A stretch of DNA of 14,652 nucleotides from Myxococcales bacterium (lineage in GTDB: Bacteria; Myxococcota_C; UBA6777). Shown here in pieces: positions 1 to 8,468 of the stretch (the first letter of the stretch is position 1; the number at the start of each line of letters is the position of its first letter). The stretch is taken from contig JALTMC010000533.1 of assembly GCA_027005175.1 (NCBI GenBank), positions 1 to 14,652 of the forward strand. Direction: 5' to 3'. The notes under the pieces are model-generated. The model worked only from the letters and a program-made list of their open reading frames with translations. It was not told the origin of the DNA and ran no database searches. The position numbers and the translations under genes are program-made.

Positions 1-1024
1 CTGGAACAACCTGAACCTTGATGGGATCACCCAATTGTACAATAAGAGTTCCGTAGCTTTTGCCGCCTTTGCCATCCTGTACGGCGACTTTCAAGAAACA
101 TTGAGTATCTTTGGGTAAATTGGCTGGCGAAGCCCATGTTGGGTATGCACTTTTTGCATTATGAAATCGGCCAGAGCAACCCTGTCCCTCAGCTTTCCAT
201 TCATATTGCAAAGAGTCTCCATCAAGATCGGTAGCGTCTACACTGAGGGATATTGACTCTCCACGATTCACACGCCCAGGTTCTGCAAACATGGACAAAA
301 CACGAGGCCATGTATTGAAAGAGGCTTGCACATCTGCAGAAGCCAATTCTTGAGAAGCCACACGGATATCCAAGCTTACTACAACGATCGCACCATGGTT
401 GTCGCTAACAGTGATGGTTAGCCGATACGATCCTGTTGTTTGTGGGGCAGTCCAAGTTGTTGATGCTGTTGTTGTTTTATCGAAGGAGCCCGACTGAGCA
501 GTCCAGGTGTAGGAGATGGAATCATCACTATCATTGTCATTCGCATTGACTTGCAAATCGATACTCTTTTGTGGTGCAACTTGTAGTGAAGTTGTGATCA
601 GAGACGTTATCACAGGTACAGTATTACGAAATGGATCATTGGGAGTCTTTTGTTGGAGCGTTATCATAATGCCTGCCGTTTTTTGGGGAAGTAGCTCTAC
701 ATTTGTAGCAGATCCCTCAAACAAAGCCTTCCCTGTACTATCGTAAGCTACTGCTAGAAACCTTCGTTTGGAGCCTGCGGGGATTTGTTTAATGACTCCT
801 CGCCATTGGCCATTGGTCTTTGTCAAGTTTTGACGGACGACTTCCTCTATTCCTTCGCCTGTCACACTGACCTGGATTTTGGCAATATCTACAATGCGTA
901 GCGAACTCTTCGAAATGCGAATCGATGCTCCGCTCCAGAAACTACGGTTATCTGGAGTGCACCCCCCTGAGGAAACCGCCGCTGCTACCGTCAAAGCTAT
1001 GATCCAATATTTGATTTTCTTCAT
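1..1024 (-). CDS. Secreted lipoprotein with PKD/Ig-like repeats, 3' end outside window
   Basis: The reading frame is open from an ATG at 1024 to the left edge (341 codons visible), so the C-terminus is missing. The start follows a good ribosome site (AAGGAG, 7-8 nt before ATG). Residues 1-22 form a lipoprotein signal: MKKIK, a hydrophobic core, then SGGC with Cys22 as the probable lipidated residue. Residues about 30-125 form a beta-rich domain of the kind common in myxobacterial lipoproteins (pattern WRGVIKQIPAG, then AVAYDSTGKALFEG). Two PKD/Ig-like modules follow, at roughly 137-225 (DNDSDDSISYTWTA, then TGSYRLTITVSDNHG) and 240-335 (DLDGDSLQYEWKAEG, then FLKVAVQDGKGGKSYG). The product is therefore a surface or periplasm-facing anchored protein, probably for adhesion or carbohydrate/protein binding. 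The exact ligand cannot be read from the sequence. The domain family naming is from pattern recognition only. Confidence 0.85.
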   Translation of the reverse strand, partial: MKKIKYWIIALTVAAAVSSGGCTPDNRSFWSGASIRISKSSLRIVDIAKIQVSVTGEGIEEVVRQNLTKTNGQWRGVIKQIPAGSKRRFLAVAYDSTGKALFEGSATNVELLPQKTAGIMITLQQKTPNDPFRNTVPVITSLITTSLQVAPQKSIDLQVNANDNDSDDSISYTWTAQSGSFDKTTTASTTWTAPQTTGSYRLTITVSDNHGAIVVVSLDIRVASQELASADVQASFNTWPRVLSMFAEPGRVNRGESISLSVDATDLDGDSLQYEWKAEGQGCSGRFHNAKSAYPTWASPANLPKDTQCFLKVAVQDGKGGKSYGTLIVQLGDPIKVQVVP

Positions 1025-1500
1025 ACCAAAACTCCTTTTTCCTTAATTGTTTTCGGGGAAAGACGCTGCTCACGGGATCTCACTTCTTCAAACAGTGTGC
1101 CATAATTTTTTTCTTGTTTGTCACAAAGCAAAGGTATCCTTCTGTACTTTATTTGTTGTGCTGTAACTGTTTGAAAAATATGTTTTTGTTTGTTTTTGTG
1201 CGAGGCCGGACGCAAGGTGTGGGAAGTGGAGAGATAGCTCCATAAAGTACTGAGTCATTACGATCTTTCTCCGAGTCATTTTCAACCCCCAAGGAGGAAG
1301 AGCGGAAAAATGGAGGTGCAACATGTGGAGGAAAGAATGTGGTGCGTTTGTGGATGTTTTTTGAAAAAGAGGGGGAGCGATAGATGTGGATTGTTGTTGA
1401 AAAGACCGGGGCTTCAGGTTATCTCAAGTGGGTGCAATATTACGAGTTTGCATTCGGTTCTTTCTCGGTCTCTCGCAATGAACAACATAAACCATGAGAG
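1025..1500. other. Intergenic region between hybrid kinase end and lipoprotein start
   Basis: This 476-bp gap lies between two minus-strand genes. It should hold the kinase terminator and the lipoprotein promoter, but neither is convincing: no hairpin plus T-run follows the kinase stop, and no clear -35/-10 pair stands out upstream of 1024. The part nearest the lipoprotein (about 1080-1200) is A/T-rich. Short open frames on both strands (for example 1310-1504 plus) have unlikely composition. The plus one has an AAGGAGG at 1291-1297, but it sits 12 nt from its ATG, further than usual, and the peptide is Cys-rich and low in normal protein character. Confidence 0.6.
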
Positions 1501-4494
1501 CTAACAGACTAGGGCCTCTGTCTGAAGTTCAAATTCATCAAGAATGGAAGATACAATCAAGAGAGCCTCATCAAAATCATATCCTTGTACAAGCTGAGTT
1601 ATCTGTTGTAGCTCTTTCGATTGATGCTGCTCTTCAAAATTGAGAAGGATCTGGCTCATACATGCACATGCTCTGGTATCGTTGTTGGAAAGGTAAAGTT
1701 GCAGAAGCTTAAATTGTTCTCGGAACGAGGAGGAGTTCGTCAAGAGTTCCCAGAGAGGAGATAATTGGGGGAGATTGTGGATAGAGGCCTTGATCTCTTC
1801 ACCTTCTAGCATTGCAATGGAGCCCAAAACTCCTTCCAACAACACACGAGCATTTTCGAGCAGGGACTCTTTTTGCTCTTTGTCTGCTTGGTGAATCGCA
1901 TCTTCTAGTGACTGCAAACAAGAGAGTAAGGGCTTGGCCCCCAGCTTACAAGCCAAAGCTGTGAGGTTGCAGAGCAGGGATTTCGCTTTATCATCTTCGC
2001 CTCTCGATAAAAACAGCTCAATTTTATCAATGGCATCAGCATAGTATCGTCGAAGCTTGAATAGGAGCTTGTGAAAGGTTTCAGTGCAGCCTCCCACCTG
2101 GGCAATACCTGCCACGGCATCAATACCTGAGAGTGTCATCTCGGCAAAAGACTGCTCCTTTTGCCACCCAACGGCTGAAAAGCACTCATTCCATTTTTCG
2201 TGACTGGTTTGGGAGCCTGGCTTAAATACCTCAAGTAAGCTTTGATGCAGTGTTTCTAAAAATACAGGTTTAAGCAACGTTTTCTGAGTCAGGTCATCGT
2301 GTTCAGATTGGAGAGCTTTGCTATCGACACATGAGCCTAATACGAGAATCGGAGAGCGGTATAATATGGGATGATTCCGAATCCATCGGCAGACATCAAC
2401 GCCTTGAACTTCCTCCATTTCCCCGTCTATCATATACAGGTCGTATGGTTCTGCTTGTGTGCTTTCCTGCAAACTGCGAAGTCCGTTTACGGGAGAGAGG
2501 AACGCCGTAACATTAAGGGAGAGAGCCTCTAACAATTGCTTGGTTTGGTGGAGAGAGGATGTGTTGTCATCGATTAACAGAACACGTAGGCCCTGTATCT
2601 CTCTTGGTAAAGAGAGGGGGGGGATCTGTTTCTCCCCTCGTTCCAACACAACGGTAAAGACAAAGTTTGAGCCTTCTCCAGGAATACTTTCAACCCAAAT
2701 CTCTCCGCCCATTAATCGCACAAGACTTCGACAGATAGAGAGGCCTAAGCCTGTTCCGCCATACTTTCGGGAGATGGAGCTATCGACTTGAGCAAACATT
2801 TGAAAGAGTTTGGAGCATTGATTCTCCGATAACCCGATACCTGAATCACATACAGAAAACTTTAATTTTACTTGCTTGGAATATTCTGCGATCACCTCGG
2901 CGCGAACGACAACTTCACCGACTTCTGTAAATTTGATAGCATTACTGATCAGATTCACGAGGACTTGTTCGAGACGAAGGGAGTCGCCAAGTAAGTAAAA
3001 AGGTAGAAAAGGTATATCAAAGACCAACTCCAACTCTTGTTGGTGGGCATTGACTGCGAGTAGCTCTGAGATATTGGAAAGCACCTCTTGCAAAGAGAAT
3101 TCTCGTTGTTCTAGAGCAAGTTTGCCTGCATCGATTTTGGAAGAGTCGAGGATATCATTGAGAAGTCGCATGAGGTGTTTGGAGGAGGAATGAATTCGAG
3201 CAACATATTGTTCCTGTTGGGGTGTAAGGTCTGTCTGCTGAAGGAGTCGATTCATCCCGAGCACTGAATTCATTGGGGTGCGGATCTCGTGACTGATATT
3301 CGCTAAAAAGTTGCTTTTTGCTTGGTTCGCAGACTCAGCTATCATCAGTGACTGCTGGCGTTCAGCCTCTATTTTTTGGCGTTGCAACACAACACTTAAC
3401 TGCATACCTACCTGTCGTAGCATATCGAGTTGTCCCGATAGGAAGGGCTGCCCATCACAAGACAAAAACTCCATCACCGCAACCACTTTCTCCTCTACCA
3501 CAATGGGAAAAGCAAGGGCACCTTGTAGGTTGAGTTCGGAGCATATGGTTGCTCTTGGATCATCTGCGATCTCAGAGAGAGCATCAACACAGAGAGGTTG
3601 TCCTGATGCAAAAACACGTCCAGGCAGTCCCTCTCCAGCTTTCCACGCCAATTCATGCTGAAAACGGCGTAGAACTCGAATAGGAAGATTGTCTTTGATA
3701 GCCCAAGACATCTTGAGTTTTAGTGCCGTTTGCGAGGAGTTTTCTATCGGCTCATATACATATCCAATGGACCAATCCATCCGTAAAATAAAGATCTGCA
3801 AGATAGCCATAAAAGCATCTTCACTGGACGTTGCAACGTGTGTCGCGTTCGTAAGTTCGCGGAGTAAGCTTGCTTCGAACTCTCTCTCCCTCAACATTCC
3901 GTTGAGTGTCTTTAGTTCTTTTGTGCGTTGCAATACTCGAGATTCAAGCTCTTCAGCAAAGAGAGCTAATTTTCGTTGAGCTTCTTTGCGTTCTTCAGCT
4001 TCCTTTTCCAGCAGGGACGTGCGTTCATGGAGTTGCTGGTTTACTTCCTTCAGCTGCTCCAACAACAGTCTTTTCTCGTTTCGTAAGGAGTGTGATTCCA
4101 TCAAGCGTGACAACACACGTTTGATGGAATCTTGGCTATACGGCTTATGGAATGTGTGCTCGATCTGGGCGCGATTAATCGCCTCTGTCAGTGTTTCTGC
4201 TGTGGCAAACCCTGTGATTAGTACGCGAATCACATTGGGGTATGTGAGAAACACCCTCTCTAGAAACTCTACACCTTGAACATCGGGCATCCTTTGATCG
4301 GAGAGAACAAGTTGGATATCCTGACTTTCGATGATCTTCCAGCCTTCTGCGGCAGATATTGCTGTAAAGACTTCGTAGTCATCCTTTAAAGCATCCGAGA
4401 GTACCGTAAGGTTGTGTGGCTCGTCGTCAACGTATAGGATCTTGGGTTTGTTATCCTTCGTTCGTTGCGGCGAGAACTTCCATATTTGACTCAT
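1501..4494 (-). CDS. Hybrid sensor histidine kinase REC-GAF-HisKA-HATPase-REC-HPt-like
   Basis: The 997-residue protein has no signal peptide or membrane segment, so it is a cytoplasmic kinase. Domains: canonical receiver 17-130 (D23/D24, phospho-acceptor D66 in SDQRMP, T94, K117); coiled coil about 132-207; GAF-like sensor about 210-372 ([12 protein letters not shown] at 289-300); HisKA with H402 in [12 protein letters not shown]; HATPase with N518, DSGIG 550-554 and GGTGLG 579-584; second receiver about 635-757 (D642/D643, D690, K742); and an HPt-like helical domain about 785-890. The kinase core looks fully active. The C-terminal relay looks degraded: the second receiver lacks the usual Pro after Met693 and the switch Thr, and the HPt position expected to be His is Cys842. 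The gene starts inside the end of the HD-GYP gene, with GGAG six bases before ATG, so translation is probably coupled. The neighbouring REC-HD-GYP protein is a likely phosphotransfer partner (inference). Confidence 0.93.
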   Translation of the reverse strand: MSQIWKFSPQRTKDNKPKILYVDDEPHNLTVLSDALKDDYEVFTAISAAEGWKIIESQDIQLVLSDQRMPDVQGVEFLERVFLTYPNVIRVLITGFATAETLTEAINRAQIEHTFHKPYSQDSIKRVLSRLMESHSLRNEKRLLLEQLKEVNQQLHERTSLLEKEAEERKEAQRKLALFAEELESRVLQRTKELKTLNGMLREREFEASLLRELTNATHVATSSEDAFMAILQIFILRMDWSIGYVYEPIENSSQTALKLKMSWAIKDNLPIRVLRRFQHELAWKAGEGLPGRVFASGQPLCVDALSEIADDPRATICSELNLQGALAFPIVVEEKVVAVMEFLSCDGQPFLSGQLDMLRQVGMQLSVVLQRQKIEAERQQSLMIAESANQAKSNFLANISHEIRTPMNSVLGMNRLLQQTDLTPQQEQYVARIHSSSKHLMRLLNDILDSSKIDAGKLALEQREFSLQEVLSNISELLAVNAHQQELELVFDIPFLPFYLLGDSLRLEQVLVNLISNAIKFTEVGEVVVRAEVIAEYSKQVKLKFSVCDSGIGLSENQCSKLFQMFAQVDSSISRKYGGTGLGLSICRSLVRLMGGEIWVESIPGEGSNFVFTVVLERGEKQIPPLSLPREIQGLRVLLIDDNTSSLHQTKQLLEALSLNVTAFLSPVNGLRSLQESTQAEPYDLYMIDGEMEEVQGVDVCRWIRNHPILYRSPILVLGSCVDSKALQSEHDDLTQKTLLKPVFLETLHQSLLEVFKPGSQTSHEKWNECFSAVGWQKEQSFAEMTLSGIDAVAGIAQVGGCTETFHKLLFKLRRYYADAIDKIELFLSRGEDDKAKSLLCNLTALACKLGAKPLLSCLQSLEDAIHQADKEQKESLLENARVLLEGVLGSIAMLEGEEIKASIHNLPQLSPLWELLTNSSSFREQFKLLQLYLSNNDTRACACMSQILLNFEEQHQSKELQQITQLVQGYDFDEALLIVSSILDEFELQTEALVC

Positions 4495-5536
4495 GATAGT
4501 CTCCGCTATTTGGGAAACGATCCTTAATTTCTAGGATACGTGGCGTCAACTCAAGAAACACATCCACCAAAGAGGGATCAAAGTGCTTATTTTTAGACGA
4601 TTGAATTTCATCCAAAGCCTGCTCTACAGACCAAGCTTTTTTGTAGGGTCTTTCACTTGTTAAAGCATCAAAGACATCAGCAATTGCTGCAATTCTTCCA
4701 ACGAACGGGATCTCTTCGCCGGAGATCCCAAGAGGATATCCGGAGCCATCCCACTTCTCGTGATGTGACAAACACACAATGCGAGCTTGCTTGAGTAAGC
4801 TTGATGTGTGCTCTCCAATAATTTTGGCGCCGATGATCGTATGGCTTTTCATGACGGTCCACTCTTTCGGTGTGAGCTTCCCTGGTTTCAGCAGAATATT
4901 GTCCGGGATTCCGATCTTGCCAATGTCATGCATGGGTGCCACTTGCAAGAGAGTCTCTGCTTCCTCTTGGGACAAGCCCGCCGAAAGCCCGATTTCATGG
5001 CAATAATGGCTCATTCGCATAACGTGCATACCCGTCTCATTGTCTTTGTATTCAGCCGCAAGTCCCAAGCGGCGAATAAGTTCCAAGCGTGACTTTGAGA
5101 GTTCAGAGGTACGCTGCTGGACGAGGCTCTCCAATCTCTTGTTCTGCTCTGACAACATGAGTTGGGCGCGAACTCGAGCTTGTATCGCCAAGGGATGAAT
5201 GGGCTTTGTTATATAATCGACAGCTCCCAGCGCAAATCCTTTGGCCTCGTCGTCGATGTCGCTTTTGGCTGTCACAAAGATAACAGGGATGTGGCTTGTT
5301 GTGTGTGAACTCTTCAAGTGCCGACATACTTCATACCCATCCATTTTGGGCATCATGACATCCAGCAGTATCAGATCGGGAGGGGAGGTGGAGGAAGCGA
5401 TCTGTAAAGCCTTTTCTCCGCTTAGGGTTGCTTTGACATGATAGTCATCCTTCAGTATATCGTTGAGGATATCAATATTTTCTGGAGTATCATCAACCAC
5501 AAGGATTGTTTGACGTGAATTCGTTGAAAGAGTCAT
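4451..5536 (-). CDS. Response regulator REC-HD-GYP, c-di-GMP phosphodiesterase
   Basis: The 361-residue protein matches RpfG-type regulators in length and layout. Receiver about 9-125: D15/D16, phospho-acceptor D59 in LLDVMMP, T89, K111. A short coiled linker covers 126-150. The HD-GYP domain covers about 152-345. Visible metal and catalytic residues are H171, H203-D204 ([11 protein letters not shown]), H232, H258-H259, and the signature at 266-268 in WDGSGYP, followed by [19 protein letters not shown]. All key residues are present, so hydrolysis of c-di-GMP (to pGpG/GMP) in the cytoplasm is predicted, controlled by phosphorylation of D59. The start at 5536 is supported by GGAG five bases upstream and an in-frame stop (TAA) a few codons before it. 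The 3' end overlaps the hybrid kinase by 44 nt, the two forming one operon. A consensus TATAAT lies about 39 nt upstream of the start. Confidence 0.95.
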   Translation of the reverse strand: MTLSTNSRQTILVVDDTPENIDILNDILKDDYHVKATLSGEKALQIASSTSPPDLILLDVMMPKMDGYEVCRHLKSSHTTSHIPVIFVTAKSDIDDEAKGFALGAVDYITKPIHPLAIQARVRAQLMLSEQNKRLESLVQQRTSELSKSRLELIRRLGLAAEYKDNETGMHVMRMSHYCHEIGLSAGLSQEEAETLLQVAPMHDIGKIGIPDNILLKPGKLTPKEWTVMKSHTIIGAKIIGEHTSSLLKQARIVCLSHHEKWDGSGYPLGISGEEIPFVGRIAAIADVFDALTSERPYKKAWSVEQALDEIQSSKNKHFDPSLVDVFLELTPRILEIKDRFPNSGDYHESNMEVLAATNEG

Positions 5537-5574
5537 ATTCTCTCCGCAAACTTATTTCGACCATGTTGGAAAAA

Positions 5575-5580
5575 ATTATA
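5575..5580 (-). promoter_or_regulatory. Probable -10 box of the REC-HD-GYP / hybrid kinase operon
   Basis: On the minus strand this hexamer reads TATAAT, a perfect sigma-70 -10 element. Transcription would begin near 5568, giving a leader of about 30 nt. The -35 region is poor: there is no TTGACA-like hexamer at 16-18 nt, only TTGTGT at 13 nt. An activator may therefore be needed, or the box may be chance in an A/T-rich stretch. Confidence 0.4.
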
Positions 5581-5714
5581 AAAGGCTCATGCAACACAAA
5601 GATATCTGTTTTTTTGATACCAGTGATGATAAGAGGTAGTCTAATAAAAAGGACGGCATATCGCAAGAAATCTTTAGGTAGTTGGAGGGATACTTCATCT
5701 TGCTGGGGCATGGA

Positions 5715-5728
5715 ACGCTCTTGAGCGT
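5715..5728. promoter_or_regulatory. Inverted repeat, candidate operator
   Basis: The sequence ACGCTC-TT-GAGCGT is a perfect 6+6 palindrome with a 2-bp centre, placed about 28 bp upstream of the candidate plus-strand -35 and well upstream of the minus-strand -10. The position between divergent genes suits a regulator-binding site. No protein can be assigned, and one palindrome of this size could arise by chance. Confidence 0.3.
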
Positions 5729-5755
5729 GAGGCGGGTAGGACAAATGAACTCCTA

Positions 5756-5785
5756 TTACAATAAAAAGGGGTTGCGTACGATAAT
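5756..5785 (+). promoter_or_regulatory. Candidate promoter of the PAS histidine kinase gene
   Basis: TTACAA (5756-5761) and GATAAT (5780-5785) are separated by 18 bp. The -10 matches the consensus at five of six bases; the -35 is weak. The start of transcription would fall near 5792, giving a leader of about 48 nt before the ATG at 5840. Confidence 0.35.
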
Positions 5786-5839
5786 CCTTTGGACCCACAT
5801 GGGAGAAAGCTTCCATGTTGAAAGTTTGCGTGAGAAACG

Positions 5840-7018
5840 ATGAAAAAAGAGAGCATGGTAAACGAGGAACTCAGAGTAAAGCTGGAGGCTGCCGAAGAAG
5901 AGCTTCAAGAGGTACGCTCTTCACTGGAAAAGCAGGTCCAAATTAGGACCACACAGCTGGAGGTGGCGAAACGAGAGTGGGAAAGCACGTTTGATGCCAT
6001 CGATGAGCCTGTACTGCTGCTGGATCCAAGTTATAATATCTTACGGGCGAATCTTGCGTTGGCGAGAACAGTTGGTCACAATATACGTCAGCTTGTAGGC
6101 CGCAAATGTTATCAAATGTTGATGAGTAGAGACGCCCCTTGCCTCGGTTGCCCTTTGGAGGATACGATAGCTCAAAAAGAGAGTAAGGCAGTAGAGGTCT
6201 GTCATGCGGAAGACAGTACGACCTATCAGATGCGTTCTTTTCTGTTATCAAAGGATCCCCCCAAGGCCGTCCACACTTATCACGATATTACGGAAGAGTA
6301 TGAGATACGGCAAAAGCTCATACAGTCTGAAAAGTTGAGCAGTATTGGTCTGCTTGCGGGTCGAGTTGCACATGAGATTAATAACCCACTGGCAGGCATA
6401 TTAGCCCAAACGCAGCTTTTGTTGATGGATGCTACGCCAGGGGATGACTCTTATCCTTCGCTTAAAGACATTGAAAAAGCTGCTCTTCGTTGTCGGAAGA
6501 TCGTACAAGATCTCCTTAATTTCTCACGTCAAACTCCCACAGAGAGGAAGCAACGTTACGACATCAATGAGTTGGTGCATCAGAGCATCAAGTTTTATGA
6601 GATGCTCGCACCGATAGGGCAGACCGAGTTGATTCTAGAGTTGGGTTCCGAGCTTCCTCTGCTTCGAATGGACACAACAAAGATGCAAAGTGTCTTGCTT
6701 AACCTTTTAGGTAATGCGAAAGCTGCAATACCAACTCCAAAAAACATCTGGTTGCGTACGTTTCAGGAAGGTCAGGAAATACGAATTGAGATCCAGGATG
6801 ATGGTGGTGGTATCCCTCTTCATCTTCAAGAGAAAGTATTTGATCCATTTTTTACAACCAAGGCTCCGGGGCTTGGGACAGGTCTTGGTCTCTATATTGT
6901 TAAGGAGATCATTCGTGAGCATGAAGGTCAGATCTCTCTACTGAGTTCTGACAAACAGGGAGCTACTTTTCAGATTCGACTTCCGCTCGAATCAAGAAAA
7001 AAAGCGAATCAGACTTGA
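5840..7018 (+). CDS. PAS-domain sensor histidine kinase (NtrB-like core)
   Basis: The 392-residue soluble protein contains an N-terminal coiled coil (about 7-45), a PAS sensor (about 46-155), HisKA with phospho-acceptor H178 in AGRVAHEINNPLAGI, and a HATPase domain with N292, DDGGGIP at 320-326, an FDPFFTTK F-box and GLGTGLGL near the end. The AHEINNPL H-box is that of NtrB/ZraS-like kinases. The PAS region holds Cys90, Cys101, Cys104 (CLGCP) and Cys121-His122, so a redox, metal or heme-linked signal is possible but unproven. No receiver lies beside it on the same strand, so it is an orphan kinase whose partner may be the REC-HD-GYP protein or the REC domains of the hybrid kinase encoded divergently. 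The start at 5840 has only a weak ribosome site; an in-frame ATG at 5855 (residue 6) is an alternative. An in-frame TGA at 5831 rules out an upstream start. Confidence 0.93.
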   Translation: MKKESMVNEELRVKLEAAEEELQEVRSSLEKQVQIRTTQLEVAKREWESTFDAIDEPVLLLDPSYNILRANLALARTVGHNIRQLVGRKCYQMLMSRDAPCLGCPLEDTIAQKESKAVEVCHAEDSTTYQMRSFLLSKDPPKAVHTYHDITEEYEIRQKLIQSEKLSSIGLLAGRVAHEINNPLAGILAQTQLLLMDATPGDDSYPSLKDIEKAALRCRKIVQDLLNFSRQTPTERKQRYDINELVHQSIKFYEMLAPIGQTELILELGSELPLLRMDTTKMQSVLLNLLGNAKAAIPTPKNIWLRTFQEGQEIRIEIQDDGGGIPLHLQEKVFDPFFTTKAPGLGTGLGLYIVKEIIREHEGQISLLSSDKQGATFQIRLPLESRKKANQT

Positions 7019-7204
7019 TGCTAGCCCTAGAGCGATCACGACGGATGGCTAAAATCAAGATTCCATTTTCCGGTGATACCGGGGGACTTAGAAGATTGCT
7101 TTTTTAGGTGCTTCATCTTGAGTGAAACGAAATCATGCGATATCCCTTGATTCATCTGGCACATCAAAACTTTGTGCTTGTTTGGTGGCTAGCACGGGCT
7201 CCTA

Positions 7205-7246
7205 CTATTCTGGGTTGGTTCCCCTGCTTGAATCAGAAGGGGTGGA
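7205..7246. repeat. 42-bp hairpin repeat, copy 1
   Basis: This copy matches 7278-7319 at 34 of 42 positions with no gaps (counted by eye), with a 73-bp period. Its core 7221-7242 folds: CCCCT pairs with AGGGG, then one G-A mismatch, then CT with AG. It has no T-run on either side, so it is not a standard terminator. Confidence 0.6.
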
Positions 7247-7277
7247 GGTCCCCGGGAAGCAGTTGCGGAGGGTCACA

Positions 7278-7319
7278 CTGTTCTGAGTTGCTACTCTTGC
7301 TCGAATCAGAAAGGGTGGA
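7278..7319. repeat. 42-bp hairpin repeat, copy 2, abutting the cyclase stop codon
   Basis: Copy 2 keeps the same fold. The C-G pair 20-35 of copy 1 is T-A here (both bases changed), C-G at 18-37 is now a T-G wobble, and three further pairs extend the stem at its base (7291-7293 with 7316-7318). It ends one base before the stop codon of the FHA-GGEEF gene (7320-7322), so it would form the 3' untranslated hairpin of that mRNA. Confidence 0.6.
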
Positions 7320-8261
7320 TTAGGAACTGGTGGTATAGGTCACGCGATTGCGCCCTTCTTCTTTGGAAGTATAGAGCATTTTATCCGCATGCTGAAGCAT
7401 TGTATGAGGGGTTTGTTTTTCCAAGTCTTTGGGGTGATAGGTAATCGTACCAATGGATACGGTGACAGAGACAGGGCCTTCCTCTGTTTGAAATGGCTTG
7501 TTGGCAATGGTAAGTCGGAGTCTTTCCAAGAGGACAATACTTTGTTTTGATGTGATTTCTCGTAGCATGAGTGAAAACTCCTCTCCGCCATAGCGAGAGA
7601 GGAGATCTTCTTGTCGCAGTTGTCCTTTAATTCGTTGTACAAACTCTTTTAAAATCTGGTCTCCGGCAGCGTGGCCGTAGGTGTCGTTGATGCGTTTAAA
7701 GTGGTCGATGTCACAGAGTGCGATGGTGATACGTCGCTGATGACGAAGTGCAAAGGCTATCTCTCGGGCAACGATTCGATCAAAATTGCGACGATTGAGG
7801 GCTCCTGTTAGATAGTCTTCGCTCGCATTTGAGTACATTTGTTGGTAGTACTGAAACTCTTCAGCGTCTTGGTAGAAGAACTTCCATATACTGTGTGGTC
7901 CAAAGCGAATTTTGTCGTTGGGTTGCAGGGCATAGGATTCCACTCTATCATTATTGACGAAGACACCGTTTGTACTGTTTCTATCTACAATGTACAACTG
8001 TTGGTCCGAGCGTTGCTCTATATGTGCGTGCTGGCGAGAGATCTCTGGGCTATCGATAAATAGCTTGCATTGTTCTTCATCCCGACCGATGATAAAAGGT
8101 AGGCTTATGATATCGATAGGCAATAGTAAGCCTGCTTGGACTCCACTTAGGCAAAGCAAAGTGGGGCGCGATGAAAGCTTACCCCATGCTCCTTGCAGAA
8201 TTTGTACTTCCTCTGTGGCCGGTTGTTTTTTTGAAGTTGGGAGTGCCGTTTTTGAATTCAT
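7320..8261 (-). CDS. FHA-domain diguanylate cyclase (GGEEF)
   Basis: The 313-residue soluble protein pairs an FHA phosphothreonine-binding domain (about 35-130) with a GGDEF cyclase domain (about 147-310). FHA signatures are GR at 59-60, SRQHAHI from 75 and NSTNG at 95-99, so the phosphopeptide pocket looks intact. The cyclase has DYLTGALNRR at 149-158, metal/substrate residues in CDIDHFKRIND, and GGEEF at 225-229. An inhibitory RxxD site (RQED, 216-219) precedes GGEEF by five residues, so product inhibition by c-di-GMP is expected. The family reaction joins two GTP into c-di-GMP. An FHA input suggests control by a Ser/Thr kinase; none is encoded in this window. The same domain pairing occurs in Bdellovibrio DgcB. 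The start at 8261 lacks a strong ribosome site; the frame stays open upstream to about 8341 (with a small SPETSPET repeat) but has no ATG, GTG or TTG. Confidence 0.93.
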   Translation of the reverse strand: MNSKTALPTSKKQPATEEVQILQGAWGKLSSRPTLLCLSGVQAGLLLPIDIISLPFIIGRDEEQCKLFIDSPEISRQHAHIEQRSDQQLYIVDRNSTNGVFVNNDRVESYALQPNDKIRFGPHSIWKFFYQDAEEFQYYQQMYSNASEDYLTGALNRRNFDRIVAREIAFALRHQRRITIALCDIDHFKRINDTYGHAAGDQILKEFVQRIKGQLRQEDLLSRYGGEEFSLMLREITSKQSIVLLERLRLTIANKPFQTEEGPVSVTVSIGTITYHPKDLEKQTPHTMLQHADKMLYTSKEEGRNRVTYTTSS

Positions 8262-8391
8262 CTGCTCATTCTTCTCTGGTTGTTTCTTCCGTTTGTTTGT
8301 CTCTGGACTTGTCTCTGGAGAGTAGCTTATCTCTTTTCTTTCTTCAAGTGTTGCTTTTTACTTTTTAAGTCTACTGGTCGCTTGAACTCAG

Positions 8392-8425
8392 CTCTTCTTT
8401 CTCTTCTTTTCTTTCTTTTTCTTCC
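8392..8425. repeat. 34-nt uninterrupted pyrimidine tract (purine tract on minus strand)
   Basis: Every base from 8392 to 8425 is C or T on the plus strand. The minus strand is therefore 34 purines, in the leader of the FHA-cyclase gene. The rest of the 207-bp gap (8262-8468) is also pyrimidine-rich on the plus strand (a shorter run lies near 8331-8345) and shows no convincing promoter. Confidence 0.7.
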
Positions 8426-8468
8426 ATCTCGGCATCTTACTTTATCTACATTGGTTAGGCACAACCTG

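Larger units (their letters stand above)
5537..5839. other. Divergent intergenic region between the REC-HD-GYP operon and the PAS kinase
   Basis: This 303-bp region separates two divergently read signalling units and should carry both promoters (listed separately) and a shared control site. A 6+6 inverted repeat with a 2-base centre lies at 5715-5728. A minus-strand open frame covers 5816-5493 (107 codons, or 73 codons from the ATG at 5711) and overlaps the start of the HD-GYP gene. Its sequence is not implausible as protein, but it has only a weak ribosome site, would cover the predicted promoter, and matches no family I know, so I do not call it as a gene. Confidence 0.6.
7019..7319. other. 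Convergent intergenic region with hairpin repeats
   Basis: Between the convergent PAS kinase and FHA-cyclase genes lie 301 bp with no credible gene. They contain a small stem (CCGGT-GAT-ACCGG, 7070-7082) soon after the kinase stop, with a TTTTTT run only about 15 nt later, so it is at best a weak terminator. Two diverged direct repeats at 7205-7246 and 7278-7319 each fold into a hairpin. Confidence 0.6.

Noticed and set aside
1021-1215. 64-codon minus-strand frame whose stop overlaps the lipoprotein ATG
   Set aside because: Composition is basic and low in hydrophobic patterning, with no clear ribosome site; more likely the lipoprotein leader.
1310-1504. 64-codon plus-strand frame with AAGGAGG upstream
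   Set aside because: The ribosome site is 12 nt from the ATG, the peptide is Cys-rich and unlike normal protein, and it runs against the flanking genes.
2459-4279. Plus-strand frames within the hybrid kinase gene
   Set aside because: They are antisense shadows of a long gene with clear domains and motifs.
4707-4729. Perfect 8-bp inverted repeat GGGATCTC/GAGATCCC inside the HD-GYP gene
   Set aside because: It encodes the conserved GISGEEIPF segment, so protein constraint plus chance explains it.
5493-5816. 107-codon minus-strand frame overlapping the REC-HD-GYP start by 44 nt
   Set aside because: Weak start signals, covers the predicted TATAAT box, no recognisable family. It remains the least certain rejection, since the residues after the ATG at 5711 look moderately protein-like.
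7070-7082. CCGGT-GAT-ACCGG stem as terminator of the PAS kinase gene
   Set aside because: Only 5 bp, and the T-run lies about 15 nt further on instead of directly after the stem.
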